Shown piece by piece: positions 15,733-23,933 of a DNA stretch of 34,751 nucleotides. The position numbers were made by a program, and so were the translations under genes. The stretch is from NCBI GenBank assembly GCA_012729785.1, contig JAAYCL010000044.1, positions 1 to 34,751 of the forward strand. The letters are read 5' to 3'. The notes under the pieces are model-generated. The model made no database searches. It was not told the origin of the DNA and was given only the letters and a program-made list of their open reading frames with translations. Source of the DNA: Chlamydiota bacterium (GTDB lineage: Bacteria; Auribacterota; Tritonobacteria; UBA1439). The number at the start of each line of letters is the position of its first letter. Position 1 is the stretch's first letter.

Positions 15733-18003
15733 ATGGTCGTCGTGCGCTGGCTGCTGGTCGTCGAACTGCTGGGCGTCGCCTCCTGGCCGCTCTGCCTCGC
15801 CCTCTTCGGCCGCCTCCCCGACGGCGGTTTCGGCGTGGCGAGGCTGCTCGGCCTCCTTCTGGTCGGCTACGCGACCTGGCTCCCGGCCGGCGTGGGCCTC
15901 TTCCCGTTCGACGGCGCCTCGATCACCGCGGTCTTCCTCGTCTTCCTCTCCGCCTCCGCCCTCGCCGCCCGCGGCCGTCGCCGGGAACTGCGGCGCTTCA
16001 TCTCCGAACGGAAGGGGATCCTCGTCTTCGAGGAGCTTTTGTTCCTCTCCGTCTTCGCCGCCGCCGTATTCATCCAGGCGTACAAGCCCGACATCACCCT
16101 CGCCGAGAAGGAGCCGGACATGATGTTTCTCCAGTCCGTGCTCAGGGGGGGGGCGATGCCGCCGGAGGATCTCTGGTTCGCCGGGGAGCCGGTCAACTAC
16201 TACTATCTCGGCTACGCGCTTTTCGCCTGCCTCGTGCGCCTTGCCGCCGCGCGCCCCGAAATCGGCTTCAACCTCGCCGTCGCCACGGTGGTCCCGCTCG
16301 CCGCGCTCGGATCGTTCAGCCTGGCGTACAATCTCATCCGCCGCCGCGGGTGGGCGCTCCTCGCCCCGCTGTTCCTCCTCGGGCTCGGCAATCTCGACGC
16401 GCTCGTCCGCGCCGTCCGGGCCGGCGGGCTCGGGGGGAGGGACTGGTGGATCGAGATGTTCGCTCACGGCTCCCGGGAGATCCTCCCCGGCACCATCCAC
16501 GAGTTCCCCGCCTTCAGTTTCCTGCTCGGCGATCTGCACCCGCACTATATGTTCATGGCGTTCTGTTTCCTTCCCCTCACGCTGCTCCTCGTCCTCATCA
16601 AGGGCGGGGATGCATGCGCGCCCCCTCCCCCCGCCGTTCGCGCCGGGCGCAGGGGCGGCACGGCGAGCCCGCCCCCCGCGCCTGAATCCGCCTCCCCGGG
16701 GCGGGCCGCGGCGCCGGGATGGGGGCTCCCCTCCCTCTTCCTCGCCTTCGCGCTCGGCGCCGTGTTCATGTTCCACACCTGGGACTATCCGACCTACGTC
16801 CTGCTCACGGTCCTCTGCGCGTGCGCCTTCCTGCGTTTGCGCCGTCGCGGCGCGCCGGTGTGGCCGACGGCGGCGTGGCTCCTGCTCGTCGTGGCCGTGA
16901 GCGTCGTCCTGTTCCTGCCGTTCCGCCTCCGGTTCGCGCCCGCCGCGAAGCCGAGCGTCGGCCTGGTCGCGCCCGCCTACCGCTCGGCGCTCGGGCCGTT
17001 CCTGACGGTCAACGGCCTCGCCGCGGCGGCCCTCCTCTCCCTCCTCGCCGCGGAGGCGGCCGTGGCCGCGCGGGCGAAAGAGGGGGGCGGCGGCCTGCGT
17101 CTTCTCCTCCCCGCCGTCGTGGCGGCGGCCGCAGCGTGGCTGCTCACCGGGACGGCGGTCGCGGGCCTCGCGGCGGGCGGCGCCGCCGCCGCGGCGGCGC
17201 TCGCCTTCCCGCGCTCCGGCCCGCCGCCGGAGCGCCGCTTCGTCCTCCTCCTGGCCCTCGTCTGTTTCGCCCTCTTCCTCGGCTGCGAGATCGTCTACCT
17301 CAAGGACTTCTACGGGGAGAGGTTGCAGCGGCAGAACACCGTCTTCAAATACTACTTCCAGGCCTGGATCCTCGCCTCGGTCGTTTTCGCCGCCGGGGGG
17401 TGCGGGGTCGCGGCGTCGCTTTCGGGGGCGTGGCGGGCTGCGTGGCGGGTCCTCCTCGCCGCCCTCGTCGTCCCGTCGCTCATCTACCCGGTGCTCGGGA
17501 CCTGGCACCGGTGCGGGCGTTTCCGCGGCGGGGGGAGGGGGGCGGCCCCGTACCTGCCGACGCTCGACGGCGCCGCCTACATCAGGCACCTGTACCCGGG
17601 CGAGTACCGGGCGCTCGGTTGGGTGCGGGGCTGGGTGCCCCCCGGGGCGGTTGTTTTGGAGGCCACCGGCGACCCGTACAGCTTCCACGGAAGGGTCTCC
17701 ACCTTCACCGGCCGTCCGACGGTGCTCGGCTGGGGGAACCAGGAGTCGCTCTGGCGCGACTGGAGCTGGAAGAAGATCACGGAGCGGAGCGGGGAGATCG
17801 CCCGCATCTACGGTGCGACCGTCAAGCGGGAGGCGCTGCCGCTGCTCCGGAAGCACCGCGTCTCCTACGTCTACGTCGGCACGCTGGAGCGGAAGAAGTA
17901 CCCGCGGGCGGGTCTGGACGCCTTTGCCGGCGCGTTCCCGCTCGTCTACCGGGGGAGGGACGTGCTGATCTACCGCGTCCCGGGGGAGGGGGCCGCCTCG
18001 TGA
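15733..18003 (+). CDS. Stand-alone YYY-motif (DUF2298) integral membrane protein
   Basis: A 756-residue, strongly hydrophobic protein with many membrane segments. It has the signature NYYYLGY (155-161) of the Chlor_Arch_YYY/DUF2298 family. The further conserved blocks HEFP (256-259) and DLHPHY (267-272) fall in a loop after GLGNLDALVRA, and RQNTVFKYYFQAW lies near 17335. The last about 160 residues are an extracytoplasmic-looking domain (GAVVLEATGDPYSFHG, VLGWGNQESLW). Such proteins are thought to act in surface glycosylation alongside GT39/Agl23-like enzymes, but the reaction is not established. ATG 15733 is preceded by GGAGG; the frame upstream to 15526 lacks protein character. A 4-base overlap couples it to the GT2 gene. 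A Pro/Ala-rich insert sits near residues 295-330. Confidence 0.85.
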   Translation: MVVVRWLLVVELLGVASWPLCLALFGRLPDGGFGVARLLGLLLVGYATWLPAGVGLFPFDGASITAVFLVFLSASALAARGRRRELRRFISERKGILVFEELLFLSVFAAAVFIQAYKPDITLAEKEPDMMFLQSVLRGGAMPPEDLWFAGEPVNYYYLGYALFACLVRLAAARPEIGFNLAVATVVPLAALGSFSLAYNLIRRRGWALLAPLFLLGLGNLDALVRAVRAGGLGGRDWWIEMFAHGSREILPGTIHEFPAFSFLLGDLHPHYMFMAFCFLPLTLLLVLIKGGDACAPPPPAVRAGRRGGTASPPPAPESASPGRAAAPGWGLPSLFLAFALGAVFMFHTWDYPTYVLLTVLCACAFLRLRRRGAPVWPTAAWLLLVVAVSVVLFLPFRLRFAPAAKPSVGLVAPAYRSALGPFLTVNGLAAAALLSLLAAEAAVAARAKEGGGGLRLLLPAVVAAAAAWLLTGTAVAGLAAGGAAAAAALAFPRSGPPPERRFVLLLALVCFALFLGCEIVYLKDFYGERLQRQNTVFKYYFQAWILASVVFAAGGCGVAASLSGAWRAAWRVLLAALVVPSLIYPVLGTWHRCGRFRGGGRGAAPYLPTLDGAAYIRHLYPGEYRALGWVRGWVPPGAVVLEATGDPYSFHGRVSTFTGRPTVLGWGNQESLWRDWSWKKITERSGEIARIYGATVKREALPLLRKHRVSYVYVGTLERKKYPRAGLDAFAGAFPLVYRGRDVLIYRVPGEGAAS

Positions 18004-18764
18004 ACGCTTCCGTCCGCCTCTCCGTGGTGATCCCCGCCTACAACGAAGAGGAGCGGCTCGGGCCGACGCTCGGGCGGATCCTCGACTACCTGTCCGGGTG
18101 CGGGTACCCGTTCGAGATCATCGTGGTGGACGACGGCTCCACCGACGGGACCGCGGCGGTGGCGCGGCGCGTTTCGGAAACGCACCGATCCGTGCGGCTC
18201 GTCCCGAACGAGACGAACCGGGGCAAGGGGTACTCGGTCCGCCGGGGGGTGGAGGAGGCGCGAGGGGAGTACATCCTCTTCTCCGACGCCGACCTCTCGA
18301 CCCCGATCGAGGAGCTGCGGCGGCTCTTCCCGCCCCTCCTCGAGGAAGGGTGCGATATCGCCATCGGGTCGCGGGCGGCCCGCGGTTCCGATGTGCGCGT
18401 CCACCAGCCCTGGTACCGCGAGCTGATGGGCAAGATATTCAACAAGATCGTCCGTCTCGTCGCCGTGCGGGGCCTGAGGGACACGCAGTGCGGCTTCAAG
18501 CTCTTCCGCGGCGCGGTCGCCCGGGAGCTCTTCGCCGCCCAGCGGGTCGAGGGCTTCTCGTTCGACGTGGAGACGCTCTACCTTGCGCGCAAGGCGGGCC
18601 GCCGCATCGCGGAGGTGCCGGTGACCTGGTACAATTCCCCCCGCAGCCGCGTGAGTATCGTGGGCGACCCGGCGCGGATGTTCCTCGACGTGCTGCGGAT
18701 ACGGCTCGACGACCTCAGGGGCCGGTACCGGCCGGGCGCCCCCCGGCGGAGGGAACGATCGTGA
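18000..18764 (+). CDS. GT2 glycosyltransferase, dolichyl/polyprenyl-phosphate glucosyltransferase-like
   Basis: A 254-residue GT-A enzyme starting LSVVIPAYNEEERL. The nucleotide-sugar motif VVDDGSTDG has D44 and D45, the metal-binding DxD-type FSDADLS has D96 and D98, and RGKGYSVRRG and DTQCGFKLFRG are typical of ALG5/DPG-synthase-like proteins. No membrane helix is evident at the C-terminus, so it probably works at the inner face. It likely transfers a hexose from UDP- or GDP-sugar to polyprenyl phosphate, making the donor for GT-C/YYY enzymes. The sugar is not predictable; UDP-glucose or UDP-galactose would fit the galE gene. It overlaps both neighbours by four bases (GTGA at 18000-18003 and 18761-18764), a strong sign that all three act together. 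Confidence 0.88.
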   Translation: MNASVRLSVVIPAYNEEERLGPTLGRILDYLSGCGYPFEIIVVDDGSTDGTAAVARRVSETHRSVRLVPNETNRGKGYSVRRGVEEARGEYILFSDADLSTPIEELRRLFPPLLEEGCDIAIGSRAARGSDVRVHQPWYRELMGKIFNKIVRLVAVRGLRDTQCGFKLFRGAVARELFAAQRVEGFSFDVETLYLARKAGRRIAEVPVTWYNSPRSRVSIVGDPARMFLDVLRIRLDDLRGRYRPGAPRRRERS

Positions 18765-21700
18765 CGCGGCACCGCGCGGCGCTCATCGCCGCCCTCGTTT
18801 TCGGCGCTGCGCTCCGTTTCTACGGCCTCGACTGGGGGAGGCCGAACATCTTCCACCCCGATGAGGCGCGCATCTCCTACGCGCTCGGCGACATCGACCG
18901 CCAGGTCAGGGAGATCGAGGCGCGCGCGGGGCGGGGCGAGGCGGTGACGCTTCTCGAGCGTCTCGACGCCCATAACCCGCACTTCTTCGCCTACGGTTCC
19001 CTCCCGCTGCTCATGATGCGCGGCGCGCAGCGCCTCTTCGCGCGCAGCGATCCGTTCCTGGTCGGGCGCGCCCTCTCGGCCGCCTTCGACACGCTCACCA
19101 TCCTCCTCGTCTACCTGCTCGGCGCCCGCCTCTTCTCGCGGCGCGCCGGCTGCCTCGCCGCCCTCTTCTTCTCGTTCGCGGTCCTGCAGATTCAGCTCTC
19201 CCACCTGCTCACGGTGGATGTGATGCTCGCGAGCCTCGTCACCGCCTCGGTCTGGTTTTCGGCGCGGGTGATGGCGGAGGGGAGGTGCAGGGACTACGCC
19301 CTCGCGGCGGCCTCTGCCGGGCTGGCGCTCGCGACGAAGGTGACCGCCCTCCCCGTGCTGCTGCCGCTCCTCTTCGCCCACGGGGCGCTTCTCGTCCGGC
19401 GCGGCCGCCCCTTCTCGGCGGCCGGGTGGGCGAAGCTTTTCGCGGCTCTTCTCGTGACGGCGGCGGTCTTTGCGGCCGCGGAGCCGTTCTTCTTCCGCGA
19501 TCACCGCGAGTTCATGCGTCAGCTCATCGAGCAGAAGAACATGGTCCGGGGGCACTGGGCCCCGCCGTGGACGCTCCAGTACGAGCACACCCTGAAAGGA
19601 TTCTATCAGCTCAAGAACCTCCTCGCCTACGGCCTCGGGGTCCCGGCGGGCGCCCTCCTCCTTTTCGGCGCGGGGTTCCTCGTCGTTCGAACCGTCCGCC
19701 GGCCCGACCGCGGGGTGGTGCTCCTCCTCGCCTGGTTTGTGCCGGTGGCGGCGGCGACCGTCTCCTTCAAGGTGAAGTTCCTCCGCTATCTCGCCCCCCT
19801 CGTCCCGTTCCTCTGCGTGCTCGGCGCGGGCGGGATCTGCCTTCTCGTCGCCGAGGCGCGGCGCCCCCTCGTGCGGCGCCTGCTGGCGTTGGCGGCGGGG
19901 GCCGCGGTCGCCTTCTCCCTCTTCTACGCCGCCGCCTACACGAGCATCTACCGCAGCGAGGACACGCGCATCGAGGCGTCGAACTGGATCTACCGGAACG
20001 TCCCGCCCCGCTCCACCATCCTCGGCGAGACGTGGGAGTTCTGCGTCCTGCCGGCGCACACCCCCGCCGGGGACCCGGGGAGGTTGCGCTACACGGTCAC
20101 CGCGCTCGACATCTACCGGCCCGACGACCGCGCCAAGGTCCGCCTCCTCGCCGCGCAACTCGCCAAGGGCGACGTCATCGCCCTCCCGACGAAGCGGATG
20201 TACGGATCGGTTTTGCGGGTGCCCGATCGGTACCCGTTCAGCGCCAACTACTACCGGCTCCTCTTCGAGGGGCGGCTCGGCTACACGCTCGTCAAGAGCT
20301 TCAGCTCCCGTCCGCGTCTGGCGGGGGTCGTCTTCAACGACGATTTCGCCGACGAGAGCTTCACCGTCTACGACCACCCGAAGGTCCTCATCTTCCGGAA
20401 CACGGGGCGCTATTCCGCCGAGCGGATCGAGCGGCTGATCCGCGCCGAGCCGAAGAGGGACTGGTGGCCGGTGCTCGACGCGGCGCTCGCCGCGGACGAG
20501 ACGAAACCGCCCTGGGGCGGGGCGGAGGCCGGCCCCGCGCCCCCCGACGCCGCCGCGGGGCGCCGGGGGGCCTGGGCGCTCCTCGCCTGGCTTTTCGCGG
20601 CGGAGGCGCTCGGTCTGATCGCCCTGCCGCTGGCCGCCTCCCTCCTCGGCGGGCTGAGGGACCGGGGCGGCGCGTTCGCCAAGACCCTGGGCATCGCCCT
20701 CGTCGGCTGGATCGTCTGGTTCTCCTCGAGCCTGCGGATCGCCCCGTTCTCGCTCCCGTCGATCCTCCTGGCCTGCGGCCTCGTGCTCCTCGCCTCGCTC
20801 GCGCTCGCCGGACGGGGGTGCGGCTGGCGCCGCTTCTCGGGGGGGGCGTACCGGGCGGCGCTCGCCTCCGAGGCGGTCTTTCTCGCCTCGTTTCTCCTCT
20901 TCGCCCTCTTCCGCCTGTACAACCCCGACATATTCTGGAGCGAGAGCTCAATGGACTTCTCGTTCATCAACTCGATCCTCCGCTCCCGCTATCTCCCCCC
21001 GATCGACCCGTGGGCATCCGGCGTCTTCCTGAACTACTACTACTACGGGCACTACCTTGTCGCGATGCTCGCGATGCTCGCCGGCGTCCCGTCGACCGTC
21101 GCCTATCCGCTCGCCTTCTGCCTGATCCCCGCCCTCGTGATCTCGTCCGTCTTCTCGATCGCGCTGACCCTCGCCGGGCGGATCCGGTGGGGGCTGGCGG
21201 GGGCCGCCGCGGCCGGTATCCTCGGAAACCTCGACGGCTTCTTCCTCCTGATCGACGGGTTCCGAGGGCGGGAGGCGTTCTACCGCCTCCTCCGCCTGAG
21301 GATGCCCACGGGGTTCGAGCATTCGTACCGGTTTTTCCGCTGCGCGCACGAGGTGATCCCGAACACGGTCCACGAGTTCCCGTTCTGGAGCTTCATCTTC
21401 GTCGATCTCCACGCGCACCTGATCGCCATGCCGTTCGTCCTCCTCCTCGTTGCCCGCGCGCTGGACCTCGTGCTGCGGCGCCGTCCACCCGACCCGCGCA
21501 CCGGGGAGTCCGGCGCGGCGAATTTCGCCGCGACGGCGATCGCGTTCGGGACGCTCGTGCCGACGAACACCTGGGATTTCCCGACGCTCGGCGGCGTCCT
21601 CGCCCTCGCCCTCTTCCTGCGCGGGCTCATCCGGCGCCGGGAGGAGGCCCGCGGGGTCCCGCTCGCCGCCTACTCGATCTGGTGGGGCTGCGGGTTCGGC

Positions 21701-23908
21701 GGCCGCCTGATCCGTTCCCTGATGAGCGTTATGCGCCTCGAGGGGCCGGTCGGGAGGCCGCTCGGGGCGCTGCTCGACGCCTCCCGCTCGTTCCTCTTCC
21801 TCGCGGCGGCGGCGGTGGCGGCGTTTACGCCGTTTTTTCTCTGGTTCGGCCGCGAGGGGATGGGGATCGGCCTCGTGGGGGGGCTCACGACGCCCGCGGG
21901 GGCGCTGCTCCGCTTCTTCGGGCTCTTCCTGTCCCTGATCGCCGCGTACGTCGCGATGGAGCTTTTCCGGTTCATCGACGGGGGGCGCGGCCTCGTGCGG
22001 CGCTTCGCGTTCGTGCTCCTCCTCTTCCTCGCGGCGTGCCTGCCGTGGGCGGCCGCCGGGCGGACGGGCGCGCCGGACTACGCCTCCCTCTCCCTCGTCC
22101 TCCTGCTGCTCCTGCCCGGCTTCGTTGTCCTCTGGAGGAACCGGCGCGACGCAGGCGCGGTCTTCTCCCTCCTCCTGGTCCTCTACGGTTTGGCGATCGT
22201 GGCCGCCTGTGAGCTGTTCCACATACGCGACTTCCTCCAGGGCGGGGTCTGGAAGAGGATGAACACCATCTTCAAGTTCTACATCCCGGTATGGTTCTTC
22301 TTCTCCATCGGCGGCGCCTACATCCTGAGCCGCGTGGCGGCGCGCGGGCCGCAGCCGCCGGGCCGGATGGCGCGCCTGATCGGCCGCCTGACGCGAACGT
22401 CCTGGTGGACCGTCTTCTCCCTTCTCGTCGCGGCCTCGTCCGTCTTCACCGTGATGGGGCCCCGCGCGCGGACGACCGGGGACGACCTGTACCCGAGGAC
22501 GGGGCTGGAACCGCCCGCCGCGGGCCGCGTCGGCTTCCCGCGCACCCTCCTGCCGCGCCTGCGGATCGACCCGACGCTGGACGGGCTCGCCTGGATGCGC
22601 GAGCGGCTCCCCGACGAGTGCGAGGCGGTCGAGTGGCTTCGCCGGAGCGTCGGCGGGCAGCCGGTGATCGCCGAGGCGACGCTCGAGGACTACCGGTACG
22701 AGTACGCGCGCATCAGCTCCAACACCGGACTCCCCGCGGTCCTCGGCTGGTGGAGCCATGTGGACCAGCGCGGCTACCCGTTCCGCGACATCCGCAGGAA
22801 CGACGTCTCCGCCCTCTACCGCTCCGACGACCCCGAGGAGATCCGAACGCTCGCGGCCAAGTACGGCATCGACTACGTCTGCGTCGGCGCCACGGAGCGC
22901 CGCGCCTACACGCCGGCGCAGCTCGCCAAGTTCGACCGGATGCCGGGGCTGTTCAGGCCGGCGTTCAGGAACAAAACGGTCACCGTGTACCGCCTCGCGC
23001 GCGCGCCGGCGCCGGACGCCGGGGAGGCGCCCGCCGCGGCGGGTCCCGCCCCCGCTTCGACGGCGGCCCCGAAGGCCTCCCTCCGCGGCGCCGGGGAGGG
23101 GGAGGGGCCGGGCGAGTACAGGGAGCCGCGCGGGATCGCCGTGGACGTGAACGGCAACGTCTACGTGGCGGATTTCAGGAATGCGCGGATCCAGAGGTTC
23201 GGCCCCGACGGGCTCTTCATCGGGATGTGGGGGGAGGAGGGGGATCTCCCCGGGCAGTTCAAGGACCCGTGCGACGTCAAGGCGGACGCGAAGGGGGGGA
23301 TCTGGGTTGCGGACACGTTCAACCACCGGATCCAGTCGTTCGTCGCCGACGGGACATTCGTCGCATCGTACGAGGGCGGGCTCTTCGCGCCGCGCGGGAT
23401 CGCGGTGGACGGACGGGGGCGCGTCTGGGTCTCCGACACGGGCAACGGGGCGGTCAAGCTGTTCACGGCGCCCGGCGATCCGCCGCGTCTGATCGGAAGC
23501 AAAGGGACCGGGGACGGGGAGTTCGACATGCCCGTCGGGATCGCGGTGGACCGGGAGGGGCGGGTGTACGTGGCCGACGCGGGCAACCGGCGCGTCCAGG
23601 TGCTCGACCGGGAGGGGAACTACCTTCGCCAGTTCCCGGTCGACGGGTGGCGGGGCGGGGCCTTCAACGAGCCGTACCTCGCGCTGGACGGGCGCGGCGG
23701 CATCTACCTCACCGACCCCCTCGGGCACCGCGTCCTCAAATATTCGAGCCGGGGTGAGCTCCTCGGGACGCTCGAACCGTCCGAGGGGGGAAAACCGCTC
23801 CTCCAGTTCCCGATGGGGATCGCGGTCGGGAACGACGGCGCGACGGTGCTCCTGGTCGACTGCCGGAACCACATGGTGCGCTCCTTCGACGCGCGGGAGT
23901 TCCGCTGA
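18761..23908 (+). CDS. Giant GT39-like / YYY (DUF2298) / NHL-propeller fusion membrane protein
   Basis: A 1715-residue single open frame from a GTG overlapping the GT2 stop; ribosome-binding site GGCGGAGGG lies about nine bases upstream. Domain 1 (about 1-580) resembles PMT/GT39, Agl23-like glycosyltransferases: FHPDEARISYAL with the acidic pair D34/E35, many membrane segments, then an extracytoplasmic part with WIYRNVPPRSTILGETWE. Domain 2 (about 600-1420) is a full YYY protein: NYYYYGHY (758-765), HEFP (871-874), DLHAH (882-886), KRMNTIFKFY, then an outer domain with VLGWWSHVDQRG. After an Ala/Pro linker, six NHL repeats (1453-1715, e.g. PRGIAVDVNGNVYVADFRN) form a six-bladed propeller, presumably outside the cytoplasm. 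It may accept lipid-linked sugars from the GT2 product, with the propeller binding target protein or glycan. PMT plus YYY fusion is plausible from known families; the NHL addition is unfamiliar to me. Confidence 0.85.
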   Translation: MTRHRAALIAALVFGAALRFYGLDWGRPNIFHPDEARISYALGDIDRQVREIEARAGRGEAVTLLERLDAHNPHFFAYGSLPLLMMRGAQRLFARSDPFLVGRALSAAFDTLTILLVYLLGARLFSRRAGCLAALFFSFAVLQIQLSHLLTVDVMLASLVTASVWFSARVMAEGRCRDYALAAASAGLALATKVTALPVLLPLLFAHGALLVRRGRPFSAAGWAKLFAALLVTAAVFAAAEPFFFRDHREFMRQLIEQKNMVRGHWAPPWTLQYEHTLKGFYQLKNLLAYGLGVPAGALLLFGAGFLVVRTVRRPDRGVVLLLAWFVPVAAATVSFKVKFLRYLAPLVPFLCVLGAGGICLLVAEARRPLVRRLLALAAGAAVAFSLFYAAAYTSIYRSEDTRIEASNWIYRNVPPRSTILGETWEFCVLPAHTPAGDPGRLRYTVTALDIYRPDDRAKVRLLAAQLAKGDVIALPTKRMYGSVLRVPDRYPFSANYYRLLFEGRLGYTLVKSFSSRPRLAGVVFNDDFADESFTVYDHPKVLIFRNTGRYSAERIERLIRAEPKRDWWPVLDAALAADETKPPWGGAEAGPAPPDAAAGRRGAWALLAWLFAAEALGLIALPLAASLLGGLRDRGGAFAKTLGIALVGWIVWFSSSLRIAPFSLPSILLACGLVLLASLALAGRGCGWRRFSGGAYRAALASEAVFLASFLLFALFRLYNPDIFWSESSMDFSFINSILRSRYLPPIDPWASGVFLNYYYYGHYLVAMLAMLAGVPSTVAYPLAFCLIPALVISSVFSIALTLAGRIRWGLAGAAAAGILGNLDGFFLLIDGFRGREAFYRLLRLRMPTGFEHSYRFFRCAHEVIPNTVHEFPFWSFIFVDLHAHLIAMPFVLLLVARALDLVLRRRPPDPRTGESGAANFAATAIAFGTLVPTNTWDFPTLGGVLALALFLRGLIRRREEARGVPLAAYSIWWGCGFGGRLIRSLMSVMRLEGPVGRPLGALLDASRSFLFLAAAAVAAFTPFFLWFGREGMGIGLVGGLTTPAGALLRFFGLFLSLIAAYVAMELFRFIDGGRGLVRRFAFVLLLFLAACLPWAAAGRTGAPDYASLSLVLLLLLPGFVVLWRNRRDAGAVFSLLLVLYGLAIVAACELFHIRDFLQGGVWKRMNTIFKFYIPVWFFFSIGGAYILSRVAARGPQPPGRMARLIGRLTRTSWWTVFSLLVAASSVFTVMGPRARTTGDDLYPRTGLEPPAAGRVGFPRTLLPRLRIDPTLDGLAWMRERLPDECEAVEWLRRSVGGQPVIAEATLEDYRYEYARISSNTGLPAVLGWWSHVDQRGYPFRDIRRNDVSALYRSDDPEEIRTLAAKYGIDYVCVGATERRAYTPAQLAKFDRMPGLFRPAFRNKTVTVYRLARAPAPDAGEAPAAAGPAPASTAAPKASLRGAGEGEGPGEYREPRGIAVDVNGNVYVADFRNARIQRFGPDGLFIGMWGEEGDLPGQFKDPCDVKADAKGGIWVADTFNHRIQSFVADGTFVASYEGGLFAPRGIAVDGRGRVWVSDTGNGAVKLFTAPGDPPRLIGSKGTGDGEFDMPVGIAVDREGRVYVADAGNRRVQVLDREGNYLRQFPVDGWRGGAFNEPYLALDGRGGIYLTDPLGHRVLKYSSRGELLGTLEPSEGGKPLLQFPMGIAVGNDGATVLLVDCRNHMVRSFDAREFR

Positions 23909-23933
23909 GGCGGCGGCCTGCCGGCAGGGGACG

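Noticed and set aside
20948-23872. 974-codon minus-strand frame opposite the YYY/NHL fusion
   Set aside because: Complement of a coding region with strong codon bias. The Glu/Arg/Pro-rich product has no motif, while the plus strand has membrane and NHL patterns.
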